Below are positions 33,654 to 45,864 of a DNA stretch of 64,000 nt, in pieces. Made by a program: the position numbers and the translations under genes. Location of the stretch: the NCBI GenBank assembly GCA_946811695.1, contig OX328123.1, forward strand, positions 39,094,054 through 39,158,053, in the 5' to 3' direction. The first letter of the stretch is position 1; every line of letters begins with the position of its first letter. Under the pieces are notes generated by a model. The model worked only from the letters and a program-made list of their open reading frames with translations. It was not told where the DNA came from and searched no databases. The DNA is from Gonocerus acuteangulatus (taxonomy: Eukaryota > Arthropoda > Insecta > Hemiptera > Coreidae).

Positions 33654-34614
33654 ATTAAAAAACTACTTAGTGAAGGTTTCATTTTGTGATCTCTCGACTA
33701 TAAAGAAAATTCAAAGATTTAAGTAGAGAGTCAGCTATTAACAACTATATTTCAAAATATTCCAAAAATGTTGCCAAAAATCATACTATATTGGCAAGAG
33801 ATTATTACAAACCCGGATGGGAAGTATATTATTTGAAGAACTTCTATTAGTCCACTTGAAACAATGTAAAGGGAACTTTTATTTTGAAATTTAATGAAGG
33901 AAATATTTTTCTCGTGAATAGTTGGCCAACTTAAGCCACAGCCTTAGGTAATAGAGAAAAAGAAAGTGTTAACAGCGTTTCACTATCTGAGAATATGTGG
34001 AAATCCTCAAAGCTTCATTCATACTAATTCATTCTGCAACTGGAATCTCATTCAATTCCCTGAAGAGCTCCATACTCGTGTAACTGCTTTTATTATGAAA
34101 AAAAACGTTACAAAAATGTGTCCGCTGGTGTTCGCGCATGCGCGGTAGCCATTCACGAAAAAGTTTACTGTATGTTATACAGTACATTACATAGGTTTGT
34201 CGGGTGGACCTAAAGCATATTTATGTTCCTGAATTTGAGCAGAAGGCTGTAATTTTTTATGAAAATGTAGATAGGACTACCTCGGTCGGGTAAAACGTTC
34301 CTTGAAATTTCGGTGGAAAATGTTTTTTCACTAACAGGTATGCCAACTAACTAGGATATATTTAATGTATTTGAATAGGTAGTTTAAGCATCTTCATTTC
34401 TCAGTACTGAGGTATTAACTAACCAAATCAAAATGTAAATATGCTGCAAGAGAACATTCTTCTTCTTCTACAAGGAAAATAACTAGGTTAGTTCCGAAAC
34501 TACTGGAAAGATGTATTCTAAAAAAAAATCTGATAGGAGGAAGTAAATATTTACTTGGATAACAGTTTTCTTAGATTATTAAATCGGCTGGATGTGATTT
34601 TAGCAAGGAGATTT
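33654..34614. other. No recognisable feature
   Basis: AT-rich, no motif or repeat match. Confidence 0.5.
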
Positions 34615-34700
34615 TCGTCGGCACTTCCGTTAGATTGCCTCAAAGAGTCGACTTCATGAGGGGGTTTCCTCACTATTGAGAGAGATGAAGCAAGCGAATC
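34615..34700 (+). mobile_element. HINE-like terminal relic
   Basis: GTCGGCACTTCCGTTAGATT, then CATGAGGGGGTTTCCTC and a decayed hairpin. The order is that of the right end of a plus-oriented copy, strongly diverged. Confidence 0.5.
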
Positions 34701-36415
34701 TGCGTTATTTTGTCTATTTCCTTCCCTGAACCAAGATTGTAATAATTAACCTCGATAGAGGATCGGGAGTAATGGACCTAATCCTCTATCGGAACCATAA
34801 CAAATCAACTGCATTCTGTCAGAGCTGCAAGTTGCAGAAACCTTCCCGTCTGAGGTAAGAGACGTCACGTCGAGCAAAGGTTATGCCTTCACTTCCTGTG
34901 GGACAAGTCAAGGAACGCCGACGTAACGCTAACAAGCATTGTGGATATCCTTTCTTCTATTCTCATTATCAGTGCAACCATTATGCCACCTTTTCAGCAA
35001 AGGAATCACTTAAAATATTAAAAAATAAATAAATCGCTAGTATTACACTTCATCTTGAATAAATCTCTCAACTCCGCCTTTATGCCTCCAACAAGGTTTC
35101 TATGCATATTAGGTGGTATTTCTAAAATTAATCACTCATTTTCACTTCTCTACTAGTTCATTACTGACGAGCTGCAACTAGATCAGATAGGTCGCTCAAC
35201 CGATTTTGGATTGGATCGGATCGGGAGAAATACGGAACCAATGTAAGCCTAACTTTAGAAAACCTTTGAAAAACTTAAGATCAAAAGAACTAAATAAAAT
35301 CTTTCGAAATTATAGGTACGGGTTTCTTCGCATGGGATGGTACTTACGAATTTTAGTATTTGCACCATTTAGGAGACAAATGTGCAATCATTGACATTGG
35401 ATTAAAATATTTTTGATTGAATTTGGAGAAAAAAAAAAACTAAATCTAAAATTGTATCTTATACATTGTTGTAAATTCCAAATAAATAAATAAAAAATCT
35501 AAAATAAACGTGTTGAAAGATATTTTCTAAATTTTTTAAAATCATATTTTTTTGTTTTAATTGTGGAATCTTAACCCTTCAGCCTACTTTTGGACAAAAA
35601 AAAAAAAAAAAAGATTTTTTTCAAGCTTGATTTTCATTATAGCTCTTTGTGCCTCTGAAAGCATGACTCCATAATCAAACAATACTTTAACTCTAAGGAT
35701 CTTATATAAACCATGAATCTTGAGAACGATGTTGAAAAGAATTCAGATGTATATTTTATGGATGGAATCGCCTTGTGACCTTAATGCAATTATAAGAAAC
35801 CTGGGTCTAACAAAAAAATCGTAAAAAAACCCTCTAAGCATTAGACTAGAAAAATCCTTGCAACAAACAGTATTCAGGTATCATAATGAAAATGTATATA
35901 ACTAAATGTTTTATTTGCTTTAGTGATCCATAAAGAAGTGGTTTATTATGGCATTCGTATTTATTAGTATGTAAATAATAATATTATTACGTTATAAAAT
36001 ATTAAAAGCTATCATAATCTATCACCATTTATATTATTAGTTGTTGAATATTACACAATAGCAGAAACCCGGTAATTATTATAAACTGAATATGGCAAGA
36101 CTTGAATATTCTCTAGTATATATGCAAGTTTGCTGAATCCAGGAAAAACATATTTATACTGAAACAAGAGAACCAACCATCGGCTTATTATCATTGGTTA
36201 CATGGTGATTTAAATTCTTCGGAAAACATTTTAGTGACAAAATTCAATAATTTCACGTTGTTGGCGTGTAATGGGGGATTTAACTGATCGCACGAGATTG
36301 TTACTAGTGGAAATTCCGCTTCTGTTAGTGTTCAGTACATAATGGGGCCTAAATCACACTTATTTTTAATGTGAGTATGTGTTTAACGTTTTTTCAAAAG
36401 ATTAAATTCATTTAT
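34701..36415. other. No recognisable gene
   Basis: AT-rich. An AATAAATAAATAAA tail at 35479-35495 could mark another retroposon end, but its body is not recognised. Confidence 0.5.
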
Positions 36416-36492
36416 TCCAGGCTTTCCAAATGACACCAGGGATTAGAACTTCTCGAAACGCGCTAAGATGAAGCATTTCATGTGAGTCGGAC
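36416..36492 (-). mobile_element. HINE-like terminal relic
   Basis: CCAGGCTTTCCAAATGACA, then AACGCGCTAAGATGAAGCA and GTGAGTCGGACTTTTTT. This is the GTCCGAC end of a minus-oriented copy, with the rest not identifiable. Confidence 0.6.
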
Positions 36493-36779
36493 TTTTTTCT
36501 GTATATTATGGCTATGTTTCATATGAAAAACGGATTCATTTAAAAATGTACTCCAGAAAACATCGTTTGCTGTACTACAGTTTCCTGTTATATATACTGT
36601 AATATTTCTGGATTTTTTTTTAGAGGATTTAGTTTTAAAACAATTATACAAGATAACTTTTAAGCAGCAATCAAGTTATTTAATTTACCGAAGAGACTTG
36701 ACAGAACTGGGCAGTGGATAATTCTTAGGTTGTTTCGTTTTACGCAAATTTTAGTATATCGAAATTTCTTACATTTCAC

Positions 36780-38637
36780 GATATATATATTTATATTTTC
36801 TGTAATAATCTGTGTGGTTCTGTTCTATCTGAAGAATTCAAGCAAGAAAACGGTGTTCCTCAAGGCGGGGTACTGTCTGCACTTCTTTTCTCTATTGCTA
36901 TCAGTCCCGTTCTCCGTCACAGTGATTTACCAGTTAGATCCATGTTATACGCCGACGACTTAAGTAGTTGTATATCTTGCGGACAAGTCGGTTGTTTACT
37001 TATATGAAACAATGCAACATAATTTGGACAAAATCAGCAATTGGTTTCTAAATCGTGGCTTTCGCATTTCTCCCTTAAAAACTGAAAGTATATTGTTTAC
37101 AAGAAGGAAAGTCAGTGAACAACTCAGTCTGCGAATTAACGATCAAATAATCCAAAATAAAGATATCGTTCGTTATTTGGGTGTATTATTTGATAGATCT
37201 TTAAATTGGGTTGCCCATATTAAATCCTTGAGAAATAATTGCAATAGGTCTTTAAATCTGTTGAAATGCCTTACTAACACATCTTGGGGTGCTGATAGGA
37301 AAAGTATGATGACATTATACCGGAGCTATATAAGATCAAAAATCGACTACGGGTGTATAGCATATGATTCCGCTTCCCCGAGAGTATTAAACATGATAGA
37401 GAGTATCCATAACTCAGGCCTGAGATTGGTGACCGGTGCATTCCGGTCTAGTCCTGTCATCAGCGTGTGTGCTGAGGCAGGAGAACCTCCGCTGCAATAT
37501 CGACGAATGTTCCTGGCAGTTTCCTTTTATTATAATATTCTTGCGTCCCCTAATCACCCTTTAAATTATTATTTTTCTCCTAACTTTCAACCTATTCACC
37601 CTCACAGGCAGAGTAATAACATCAAAAGATCATTTCCAAGAAGAATTAAAGCTCTTTTACCAGAACTTGATATAACCCCTCCAGAAATATTGTTTAATTG
37701 TAGCCCAGCAAAGGAGCCATGGAAATTACCCCAACCCAAAGTTAATTTGTCTCTCACAAAATTCCTTAAGAAAAACACTGTTCCTATTATATTTCAGAAA
37801 GAGTATATTTAACTAAAAAAATCACTTCCCCCATCAACTCATATATTCACAGACGGATCCAAAGATGACTTCGGGGTCGGAGCGGCATTCAATTGTGAAA
37901 TCAGATCAGATAAATTCCAATTAGATCCAATTAGTAGCATATTTACCGCTGAACTTCTAGCTATTTACAAAGCATTATCTCTAATAATCCCTCAGGAAAG
38001 ACACGTATCAATCTTCACCGATTCACTCTCAGCACTCCTAGCAATAAATAACCCTCTTTCTGACCATCCACTTGTCAACATTTTGGAACGCCTAGAAACA
38101 CTCAGAGCAAGCAATGTTTCAGTTGTCTTTTCTTGGATTCCTGGTCACTGTGGCATAACCGAAAATGAGGAAGTAGACCGGGCAGCAAAGACAGCCGTTT
38201 CTAATGGAATACCATACAAAAAAGTCCCCTTTTCAGATATTCACGCTCACATGAAGTCCAAGATGTGGATTTCCTGGCAAGCTAGGTGGTACGAGCAGAA
38301 CAATAACAAGCTAAGGGAAATTAAAGCAGGTGTCAGGGCATGGAAGACTTCTTTTACAGGCCAGAGGAAGGATGAGGTTGCTTTGGCACGACTGCGCATT
38401 GGTCATACCCGACTGACTCATGGATATCTGATGACCAGAGAGGCACAGCCCATTTGCCCAACATGCGGAGTATTTATAACTGTCAAGCATATTTTTATTG
38501 AGTGTCGAATTTATGAAGAACAAAGAGATGAACTTCGGCTCTCATCAGATTTCGAGGAAATCTTAGGTAACAGTCCCATTCAAGTCAATAAATTATTACT
38601 TTTTCTAAAAAATACCCAATTAATTTCAAAAATTTAA
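36780..38637 (+). pseudogene. 5'-truncated I-type LINE ORF2 with one stop and one frameshift
   Basis: Frame 3 from about 36790 to 36960 carries VLSEEFKQENGVPQGGVLS and LYADDL (catalytic YADD). A frameshift near 36965 moves to frame 1, which runs ADKSVVYLYETMQHNLDKIS onward to an in-frame TAA at 37810-37812. The same frame then continues without ATG: IFTDGSK (RNase H Asp), IFTAELLAIYKAL (Glu), SIFTDSLSALLAI (Asp), WIPGHCGITENEEVDRAAKT (final Asp). It ends with LREIKAGVRAWKTS, RLRIGHTRLTHGYL and CPTCGVFITVKHIFIEC by 38637. The layout matches the LINEs at 15463 and 22288, but sequence identity is modest, so it is a different family of the same group. Confidence 0.9.
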
Positions 38638-38806
38638 ATAGTTAAAATAGTACAAAAAGAAAAATCTAAAAGTAAATTTTATGATGTCATTTTAGAAATA
38701 TATTTGCTGAAACATGTGAATTAAATAGCATCAATTTCATTTCATTATAATTAATTCTAAAACATATTAATCCATAGAATCAGCCTCATGTAAAAATTAC
38801 CTATTA

Positions 38807-39086
38807 TTGATTGGGGTGATGGGGGTGACCCTGCTCCGGCATGGTGCCGGTCGGGTGGGGGTGGGTCTTCCGGTGTCGTGGGCCCTCAGGACCAAAGGGT
38901 CCATGAGCTTGGAGGGTCTAGTCGGCCTGGTCCCACCGAACAGACCCTCGGCCACAAGCTCATGTCATGTAATATCTGCAATATACTGTAAACCCTCATC
39001 TAGTGAGGGGCCTGCGATATCGGTGGGCGTGCTCTCGCCTGGTCGGGTCCTGTCGTGGTGATGGCGCTATCTGTCACCCCAATCAA
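38807..39086. repeat. GC-rich element bounded by a perfect 13-bp inverted repeat
   Basis: TTGATTGGGGTGA (38807-38819) and TCACCCCAATCAA (39074-39086) are exact reverse complements and bracket about 250 bp of GC-rich sequence. Sequence after the right arm (GCATAAATCGCC to CATGCCTTAAAAC and an A run ending near 39142) looks like a retroposon tail, so the unit may extend there. It follows the LINE's 3' UTR. Confidence 0.6.
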
Positions 39087-39144
39087 GGCATAAATCGCCC
39101 GTGTGGCTGACATGCCTTAAAACAAGAACAAAAAAAAAAAAAGA

Positions 39145-40080
39145 ATAGAAGCATTTATTGATAGGTTTTGATCATTCGTGTAAAATATAATCCGAAATCT
39201 CAAAGAGAAGGAAGATTAAAGGGGCAACAACAGGATACTAGAAGTTTCTAAAGCGGAAATGACGGCCCACCTTCTCAACATTCGCCATAGGAAAAAACTA
39301 TCGCCAATAAGTTTCCCATTTTATTACCTTGTTTTACTAAACTACTCATTTCACTGCTAATCTAATTTTAAAAAACAACCAAATAAAAGTGTGTCTTTTT
39401 AAGCAGACTTTGATCACTAAAGGACAGATATATAAGCCATCCACTAATGACAGAAGTTCATTATAAACAGAAGCACTGCCATGCACTGAAATGACTAAGC
39501 TATGAGGAAACTGTTCATTGGTGTGATCACCAGTGAAACGGGACACGCCAACAATGAATAAATAATAGAAAATGTTTACTTTTCTTTAAACTAAAGGTTT
39601 AACGACACTGATTATGATTTCATAATTTAATAGGATAAATGTGTACAAGCAGAGAAAATTGCAGTTTTTCGACAAAAAACTCGTTTTTTTTCCCTAAATA
39701 ACCTTTAGAATGACATATGTCTGGAACAGGAACAGATAGGAAGGCGTGGTTGGTAGAATTTAAGTACATTTTCGGTCTAGTTTCACCGCCTTGAATATTG
39801 TCACCTGCTGGCGATAAACCCTGTATATTACTTAACTGAAACTATAAGAAGACACTGTTTGCAGACGTCACCCTCGAAATGACATTGTGTAATGTAAACT
39901 TTCTGACGGCGTAGAATCTAATTATTTGTGCATCCGTAAGAACGGAAGGATTGATCTAAGTAGGATAATGTGGATTTTCAAGCTTGTTTATCCCGTAGCA
40001 GTAGGGAACGGCAGCAGTTTCATTTCAGGGATTTAAATCTCTTCCTACCTGGTCACCTAATAGGTTCATGAAACTACAAC
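39145..40080. other. No recognisable feature
   Basis: Nothing assigned. Confidence 0.5.
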
Positions 40081-40082
40081 TA

Positions 40083-40170
40083 TAAATGAATTCCGATAGC
40101 GTAATTGCCAACGTACTCGAGCTTAATACGGGAGATTCTGGGTTCAAATCCCAGACTCGGTCGTTAACAT
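40083..40170 (+). mobile_element. tRNA-like SINE head
   Basis: A-box-like GATAGCGTAATTGCCAACG and a clear B box, GGGTTCAAATCCC, about 45 nt later, flanked by GACTCGGTCG. Arms do not close into a good cloverleaf and no A-tail follows. It is called a SINE-type relic rather than a tRNA gene. Confidence 0.5.
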
Positions 40171-40689
40171 CAGGATATATGTATGGTGTCACAAAAATAA
40201 TGGTCATCCATTGGCCAGATGATTCTTCAATGCGAGATCGGAAACAATAACCACTATATTAACCCCCGCAAAATTGACTTTGAAATGTTATTCAAGGCAC
40301 AATTTTTTTTATTGTATATTTGGAATCTACGAGTCATGAGGAAGACCAAAGTCAACGGCACCATAGGTCAGAAATGAACATAACAGCGTATGCGTGGACC
40401 ATTCCATTCCAATCAACAAATGGTGGCCGATTTTGATTTTTTTTTTTACATGTTCTTCTAACATGACTTACGCAAAAATACCTCGTTTGAATTTGTTAAG
40501 AAAAGCATCTTCCAGTATAAAAAAAGTATGTTGAACAACGGCCCTCTCAGCGGCATTCGTTGAAAAACCATGACTCAATTTTACAATTAACAGGAATGCC
40601 TTCATGAGGTTATTCTCGAAGCTTATCAAGAGCTCTTTTCCATAAGCATTCAATCAATCGCTCAAATTAATCATTGGGGATTTCACTGG

Positions 40690-40817
40690 TCATGAATTTC
40701 AGGAACCAGCCAGTCCTCGAGTCGCTCCCGAAGCACTGAGCATTGAATGCAGGTGAGTGCTGGAAATGTTGGAAAGTCCTCCACACTTCCTTCAGCGGGT
40801 ATTGTGGACTGACGAAA

Positions 40818-40820
<3 letters not shown>
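40690..40820. repeat. Dispersed repeat R1, copy 2
   Basis: Reverse-complement match of 855-1010. It runs into (TA)n at 40819-40890. The 114-residue minus-strand ORF is dominated by the TA array. Confidence 0.5.
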
Positions 40821-40896
<76 letters not shown>

Positions 40897-40995
40897 TGTC
40901 CGATTTTGAGGGTGACCTCATGACGAAATCCGGAAGTGCTGACAAGAAAATTTCAGGTTTCGGAACAGAAAAATTTCGAAAGTAACGGTGGTTTA
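40819..40995 (-). mobile_element. (TA)n plus HINE-like fragment
   Basis: A TA array of about 36 units (40819-40890) is followed by GTCCGATTTTGA, then GACGAAATCCGGAAGTGCTG, AGAAAATTTCAGGTTTCGGA and GTAACGGTGG. These are blocks of the dominant family's end region in minus orientation. The hairpin terminus is missing. Confidence 0.6.
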
Positions 40996-41870
40996 TTAGG
41001 TAATTTTGCATTAAATTAATTAATTAATTAAAACGATAAATAAAATCGGTGTATTAACAAATTAACTCCCACTACAAACTCGTGGTTTGTGAGTTTGCCT
41101 AAGATACTAACTTTTATTAATTGCGTTAACTTCGGATTATAATAAAACTCCGAGTAGTTTGCTGAGTTGTAAGCCAGAATGCTAATTCTTGGGCTCCACT
41201 CAGATTACCAACTCACTGAAAATCAGAATACTTAAAAATACTGTGGATGTACATTGTTGAACAAGAGGGAGATCGTGCAATGAGAACCGTTGTTTGCTCT
41301 ACCGTGGCGCATTTCTTTATTCGGATATTACCTTGTGTGCATAATTTCAAAGCAATCATTTATTACTCAATTCAAAATTGAAATACTTCTTGCAACATCC
41401 AACTAATGAAGATATGTAAACCTTGAAATGATAAGAATCAAGCCATTCTTGAATGAATTATCGTTTCTTAGGTAATTAATGAATTGCAAAATACATCCGT
41501 ACCAGAAGCCTGAAGGTAGCGGTAAGGCGCAGCTTAAATAGACGACACAGGAGTCACTGGGCGCGAGAGATGGAAATGGATTCAGTAGAAGGACACGGGC
41601 GGCCATTGATAACGATAGACATGCTAGTCGTATACATTAAACATGTAAAAGGACATTCGGTTACAGTTTCAATAAGAAAATAACTTGGTTGATGATTTAT
41701 GCATATCATTTTTTTTAATTCTAATACAAGCACTTAGAAGTTGAATGGGGGGGGGGGGCAATTGTGGTTCATGTGGTGGAGAGCACGACTCATGTTCTAC
41801 TGGACCTGCACAGAAGATAACGAACTATAGCGTTTATCTTCGTGTGACGTCATTCGGGGGAGGTGTCAGA
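40996..41870. other. No recognisable feature
   Basis: AT-rich; a short G-run at 41748-41758. Confidence 0.5.
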
Positions 41871-41874
41871 ATAA

Positions 41875-42245
41875 ATGCCCAAGACCGTCCCTAGGCCAAC
41901 CCAGCGTTTCATGGGTACCTCCAAGGGGGGAATCAGAAGGCCAAGGCATGACACCTAACGTATCTCCCTGTCTGTGACCTGCCTCCAAGGCAACATCGAT
42001 ACTACATACATTCCACTGGACCAAAAACCTACTACTCAACCTACCGTCCATCAGTGAATACCCCTTGAGATATGATTCCATTTATGTAGAAACGTGTGAG
42101 TTTCATCTACTATTAAATGCATTCATTCTTCTACATTACACTCCCTAATGCGCTGTAAAATCAAGAATCTGATACCTTTACACTATCTACCTCTCTGGCC
42201 CGTTGTAACCTGCTAAACGGTTTAATGGCTGAAGCAGGAGGGTCT
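41875..42245 (+). mobile_element. Broken family-3 SINE body
   Basis: GACCGTCCCTAGGCCAACCC, GGGTACCTCCAAGGGGGGAA and GACACCTAACGTATCTCCCT correspond to the body of the SINE at 18145. After about 180 bp of unrelated sequence, ACTATCTACCTCTCTGGCCC and GTTGTAACCTGCTAAACGG resume the tail. An insertion or duplication split the copy. The tRNA head is not present. Confidence 0.5.
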
Positions 42246-42795
42246 ACTATTATATACATTTATCATTTTATTCAATACGTTGTCGAATGATTATTTTAAT
42301 CTTACAAATACAGTCAGTTTTACTTAGGCCGATAAGTGAGGTCAAGTTCGTTAACTATCATAATTTACGAATTTAAAGACATTTTTCATAGGCAATCGTG
42401 TGGAAACGGTTTTGTTAATAAACCCACTGCATACTTCGTTTGAAGGCATAGGATGACAGTGAGCTAACGTTTTAAATATTTATTTCCTTGATTTATTTCT
42501 AGATTTTCCTTATCATGAGCTATCCGCTCAAGTTGCGAAGCTCACATAATATAAATATAAGCTAACCAACCTACCTCCTTGAGTCTTTTATATTTACTTG
42601 TCTTTAAAAATAATTCAGAAAATCGGATTTATCCCGCACATATTTAATTAATTTCTTTCATAATTAGGAAAGGGTGCTCAGGCTTGTAATATTGGCTGAC
42701 AACCGCTCATTGAAGTGGAGTAGAGCACCATGTAATTAAGATTTGGAGATGTTGGGAAACGGGAGCTCTAATAATCCATCACTGATACAATACAT
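42246..42795. other. No recognisable feature
   Basis: Nothing assigned. Confidence 0.5.
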
Positions 42796-43066
42796 AGGCG
42801 GCTCTGGAAAAACATTTCTGGGGGGCTTACTGTATAGAATATAGAATGGGCTTACTGCCGTGCCTGGGGGTCAATCAAATTTGTATCACCAGGCACCTGT
42901 AAATCATTAAGGAGGTATTTCATAAACTAAGACCATACATTAATTAGAACTTATTACTATTAATTTGCCTAAGCAATTTACTTTTCTACTTAATCGAAAA
43001 AGATTGTGAATTTTCATTCTGGGGGGGGGCTAAGCCCCCCAAGCACCCTTTAGCCGCCACTGATAC
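42796..43066. mobile_element. Possible MITE with AGGCGGCT ends
   Basis: The left end AGGCGGCTCTGG and right end TTTAGCCGCC form short inverted ends. Internal CTGGGGGGCTTA and GGGGGGGGGCTAAGCCCCCC blocks pair with each other. CACTGATACA occurs close outside both ends, suggesting a target duplication with slightly different element edges. Confidence 0.45.
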
Positions 43067-43303
43067 ACCAAGGATTGCCAGCCATAAGACCGAGGACAAC
43101 GTATTTCCTTGCAAGAGTTTTCATAAATGCCTTGAAGATATTCCTAAAGCCACGAAAAGTTATGAGAACTTAAGAGCAGCTGGTTTGTCCTTATTCATGA
43201 GACGAGTTCCCAGCTGAGTGGCCCAGTTTCTAAAATCTGTTCTCGTTCGTGGCCTTCCCTCCTTATTACCCAATCTCATTCATAACTATTATACATTAAT
43301 TGA

Positions 43304-44671
43304 CTAGCTGAATACCCGTGCTTCGTCACGGTAGATATGTAGTTATTTCATTGCGTTAAATAATGTACCATAAAAAATAACGCTACTACATAATTTTGTG
43401 CAGTTTATTATAGCACGGTTCCCGTCATACTATATGTTATTCATCAATTGATAAGTAATCAAAGTATACTGTTTCTTGCTTCTGGGGCGCTTCAGACCAG
43501 TCTCAACAAACAGACAACCCGTTATCAATAGACTAGCAGTAACAGAAGTTAAACCACTACAGGTTAAAAATTGTTGTCAATAATAAATGGACGTTAAAAT
43601 TTAAAAGTTTAAGTTTCCAAGATGCCATTTGGAAACACCCATTATATTTGCGAGCATTACGAAGATCTGTTCTGACTGGAGATGTTAATGGGTGAGGAGG
43701 CTGTGCTAGCGTTCCGATATTATTACCTCGGATGGCCCATCACCAGGAAAACTCTAAGGCTAGGCTTGCCATACGTCCTGACCATACGGTTTGACCGGGA
43801 CAGTCCCGGTATTTTGCTCTTGTCCCGGTGTCCCGCCCGGTTTTATGTCCCGGAAACCGCTGTAAAATGCAAAAAGTAATGAATTTATGTTTCTAATAAT
43901 CTTTTATAAATCTGTTACTTTTCTACCATCAACACTTTTTACTTCTGCTCACAGTGTCAAAGAAATGAGAAGTATTCAAACTGTAATCTGTGAGCAAACG
44001 CTGGAACTACCTACACAGCTCTGCCAGCGGCCAGCCCCTCTACTATTTGGCTGGTCGATTTTTTTAAGAAAATTAAGTCGCAAAACAGATTCCTTTTTTA
44101 TTTTTAAGATGTGGGTAGACTAAAAATTTATGATTCCTCATACCCGTTACTTGCTAGGCTTAAAACTCACCATTTTGCTTCTAATTTGTATCGTTTGTAT
44201 CCCCCCCCCCCGGTATGCCCATCGCATATATTAATGGCTACCGGTTTCACTCTCCAAAAATACGGCAAGCCTTTCTAAGGGGTACAGGTTTAAATGAAAC
44301 TCCATTAAAATGGTGATTTTGTCCCTCATAGCGTAAACTCTATGAGGGACAGTAAATTTCTAGTAATTCAAGAACTGCCATCATATTTGAAATTAACCTC
44401 TATTCAAAATAATACTATGAAACAGGTACAGTACGTAACAGCTGTTCAGTTATCGTCCTAGCAACGCATGCTACCTAGCCTTGCCTGCTCTAACCAACCA
44501 AAACTTTAAAGCCCTCTAAAAATTCAAATATCAAAAATTCCTTTCTTAGCGAGTGCCTACGTTATATAGGGAGTGTCCATGCAAAATTTCAAATTTTTCT
44601 GTCGAGTGGTTTGGGCTGGGCGATGATAGGTCAGTGAGTGAGTGAGTGGTATTTGACAAATATATAGTAGA
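43304..44671 (-). mobile_element. Complete non-autonomous Helitron
   Basis: Minus strand. The 5' end TCTACTATATATTTGTC starts at 44671 after A. The 3' end is CTAG (43307-43304) followed by T. A hairpin CCGTG-loop-CACGG (43316-43331) lies 8 nt from CTAG. The subterminal CACTCACTCACTCACTGACC is typical of arthropod Helitron copies. Length 1368 bp, of which 513 bp is a nested hAT-like MITE. It has no coding capacity and depends on a Rep/helicase supplied elsewhere. Confidence 0.8.
43760..44272. mobile_element. hAT-like MITE nested in the Helitron
   Basis: Inverted ends CTAGGCTTGCCATACG and, inverted, AGGCTTGCCGTA. The 8-bp direct repeats CTCTAAGG (43752-43759) and TTCTAAGG (44273-44280) differ at one base, the size expected for hAT. 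CCGGGACAGTCCCGG just inside the left end and a C-run with CGGTATGCCC near the right are further end features. The interior is non-coding. Confidence 0.65.
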
Positions 44672-45864
44672 TTACTTCATTTGTGAACTATTACTCAGCG
44701 CTAACAGATGGGTGACGTACGTATCATAGTATTCGCTCATATTTTTTATATCGAGTGGTTTAGATAAAGCTTCAGGTGCGAAAAGGTATTTATTTAGGTA
44801 GATTGGCCATAAATATATGTGTGTGTATATATATATATATATGTACATATATATACATATACATATACATATGTACATATAAACAGGTCTTTGACTGTGC
44901 GCCAGTATAATTGGATTGCAGAAACTCCCTTACAAAGAATACATTCAATACATCTTAAATCCATAAACTAGGATTGTCTGTATTCAACTAGAGAGCCCCG
45001 GATGAAGAAATGCTGACTTGGTTAGGCTTTACTAGGCCTTACAGACTAAGTAGTGTGTTAAATTCGCCGTGTAAACGCTACTTCCTTCGGGGTAGGCACA
45101 GTTAATTTATTACCATTACAAATTTACTTCATGCTTCGTCTCTTCTATCTCATTTTATTTTACTCTCTCAGGATGATGAGACCATTTTATGTTTCTTTCT
45201 TTTCCACTCTTAGCGACTTTTCATTTTCAAAGCAATCTAGATAGGCTGCTGTGAAAGCAACATCTAGGCGTTCTCCATTTGGTTATATCTCAATTATTTT
45301 AGGTCATATAATCATCATTGGTACTATGGAATTATTCAAATGCTAGTCGGACATGGTTAAATGCGGTTATATAATAACGATCACAACAATTAGACAGCTC
45401 GCATTTTAGGAAAATTACCTAAACATTTTCCCGGTTTTATTGTTTTAAACTATTTAAAAGAATAAGTTAAAAAGCAAAGCCAAGAGAAAATACAAAAAAT
45501 CCAGTGTAAATAATGTTCTAGGATATGACCTCTAAAAAATGAAAAGACCACCTGACATCTTACCAGCAAAAAAGAGGACTCGGCAACATCAAGATTATGC
45601 CATTGGTACAGTCATTTTTTAATAAAGAGTTGGAGGGCATAAATAAATTCGTAACTATATCCCCAGAAGATGGCGATAGCTTAGCCACAATCCCGCCATT
45701 TTGTATATCAACTATTTGGCGACGTTGGTTACATAGCTGGATTTATACATAAATTACAACTTTTGGAAATCGGGTTTTCTTTTCAAAATGGTAAACGATT
45801 TTGCATGCATTTTTCTCTTCAACAATGAAAATTTGCGATTATTGATTCTGGATCACAGAAAAAA
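44672..45864. other. No recognisable gene
   Basis: Contains an imperfect TATG/TACA dinucleotide stretch at 44817-44880; otherwise nothing assigned. Confidence 0.5.
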
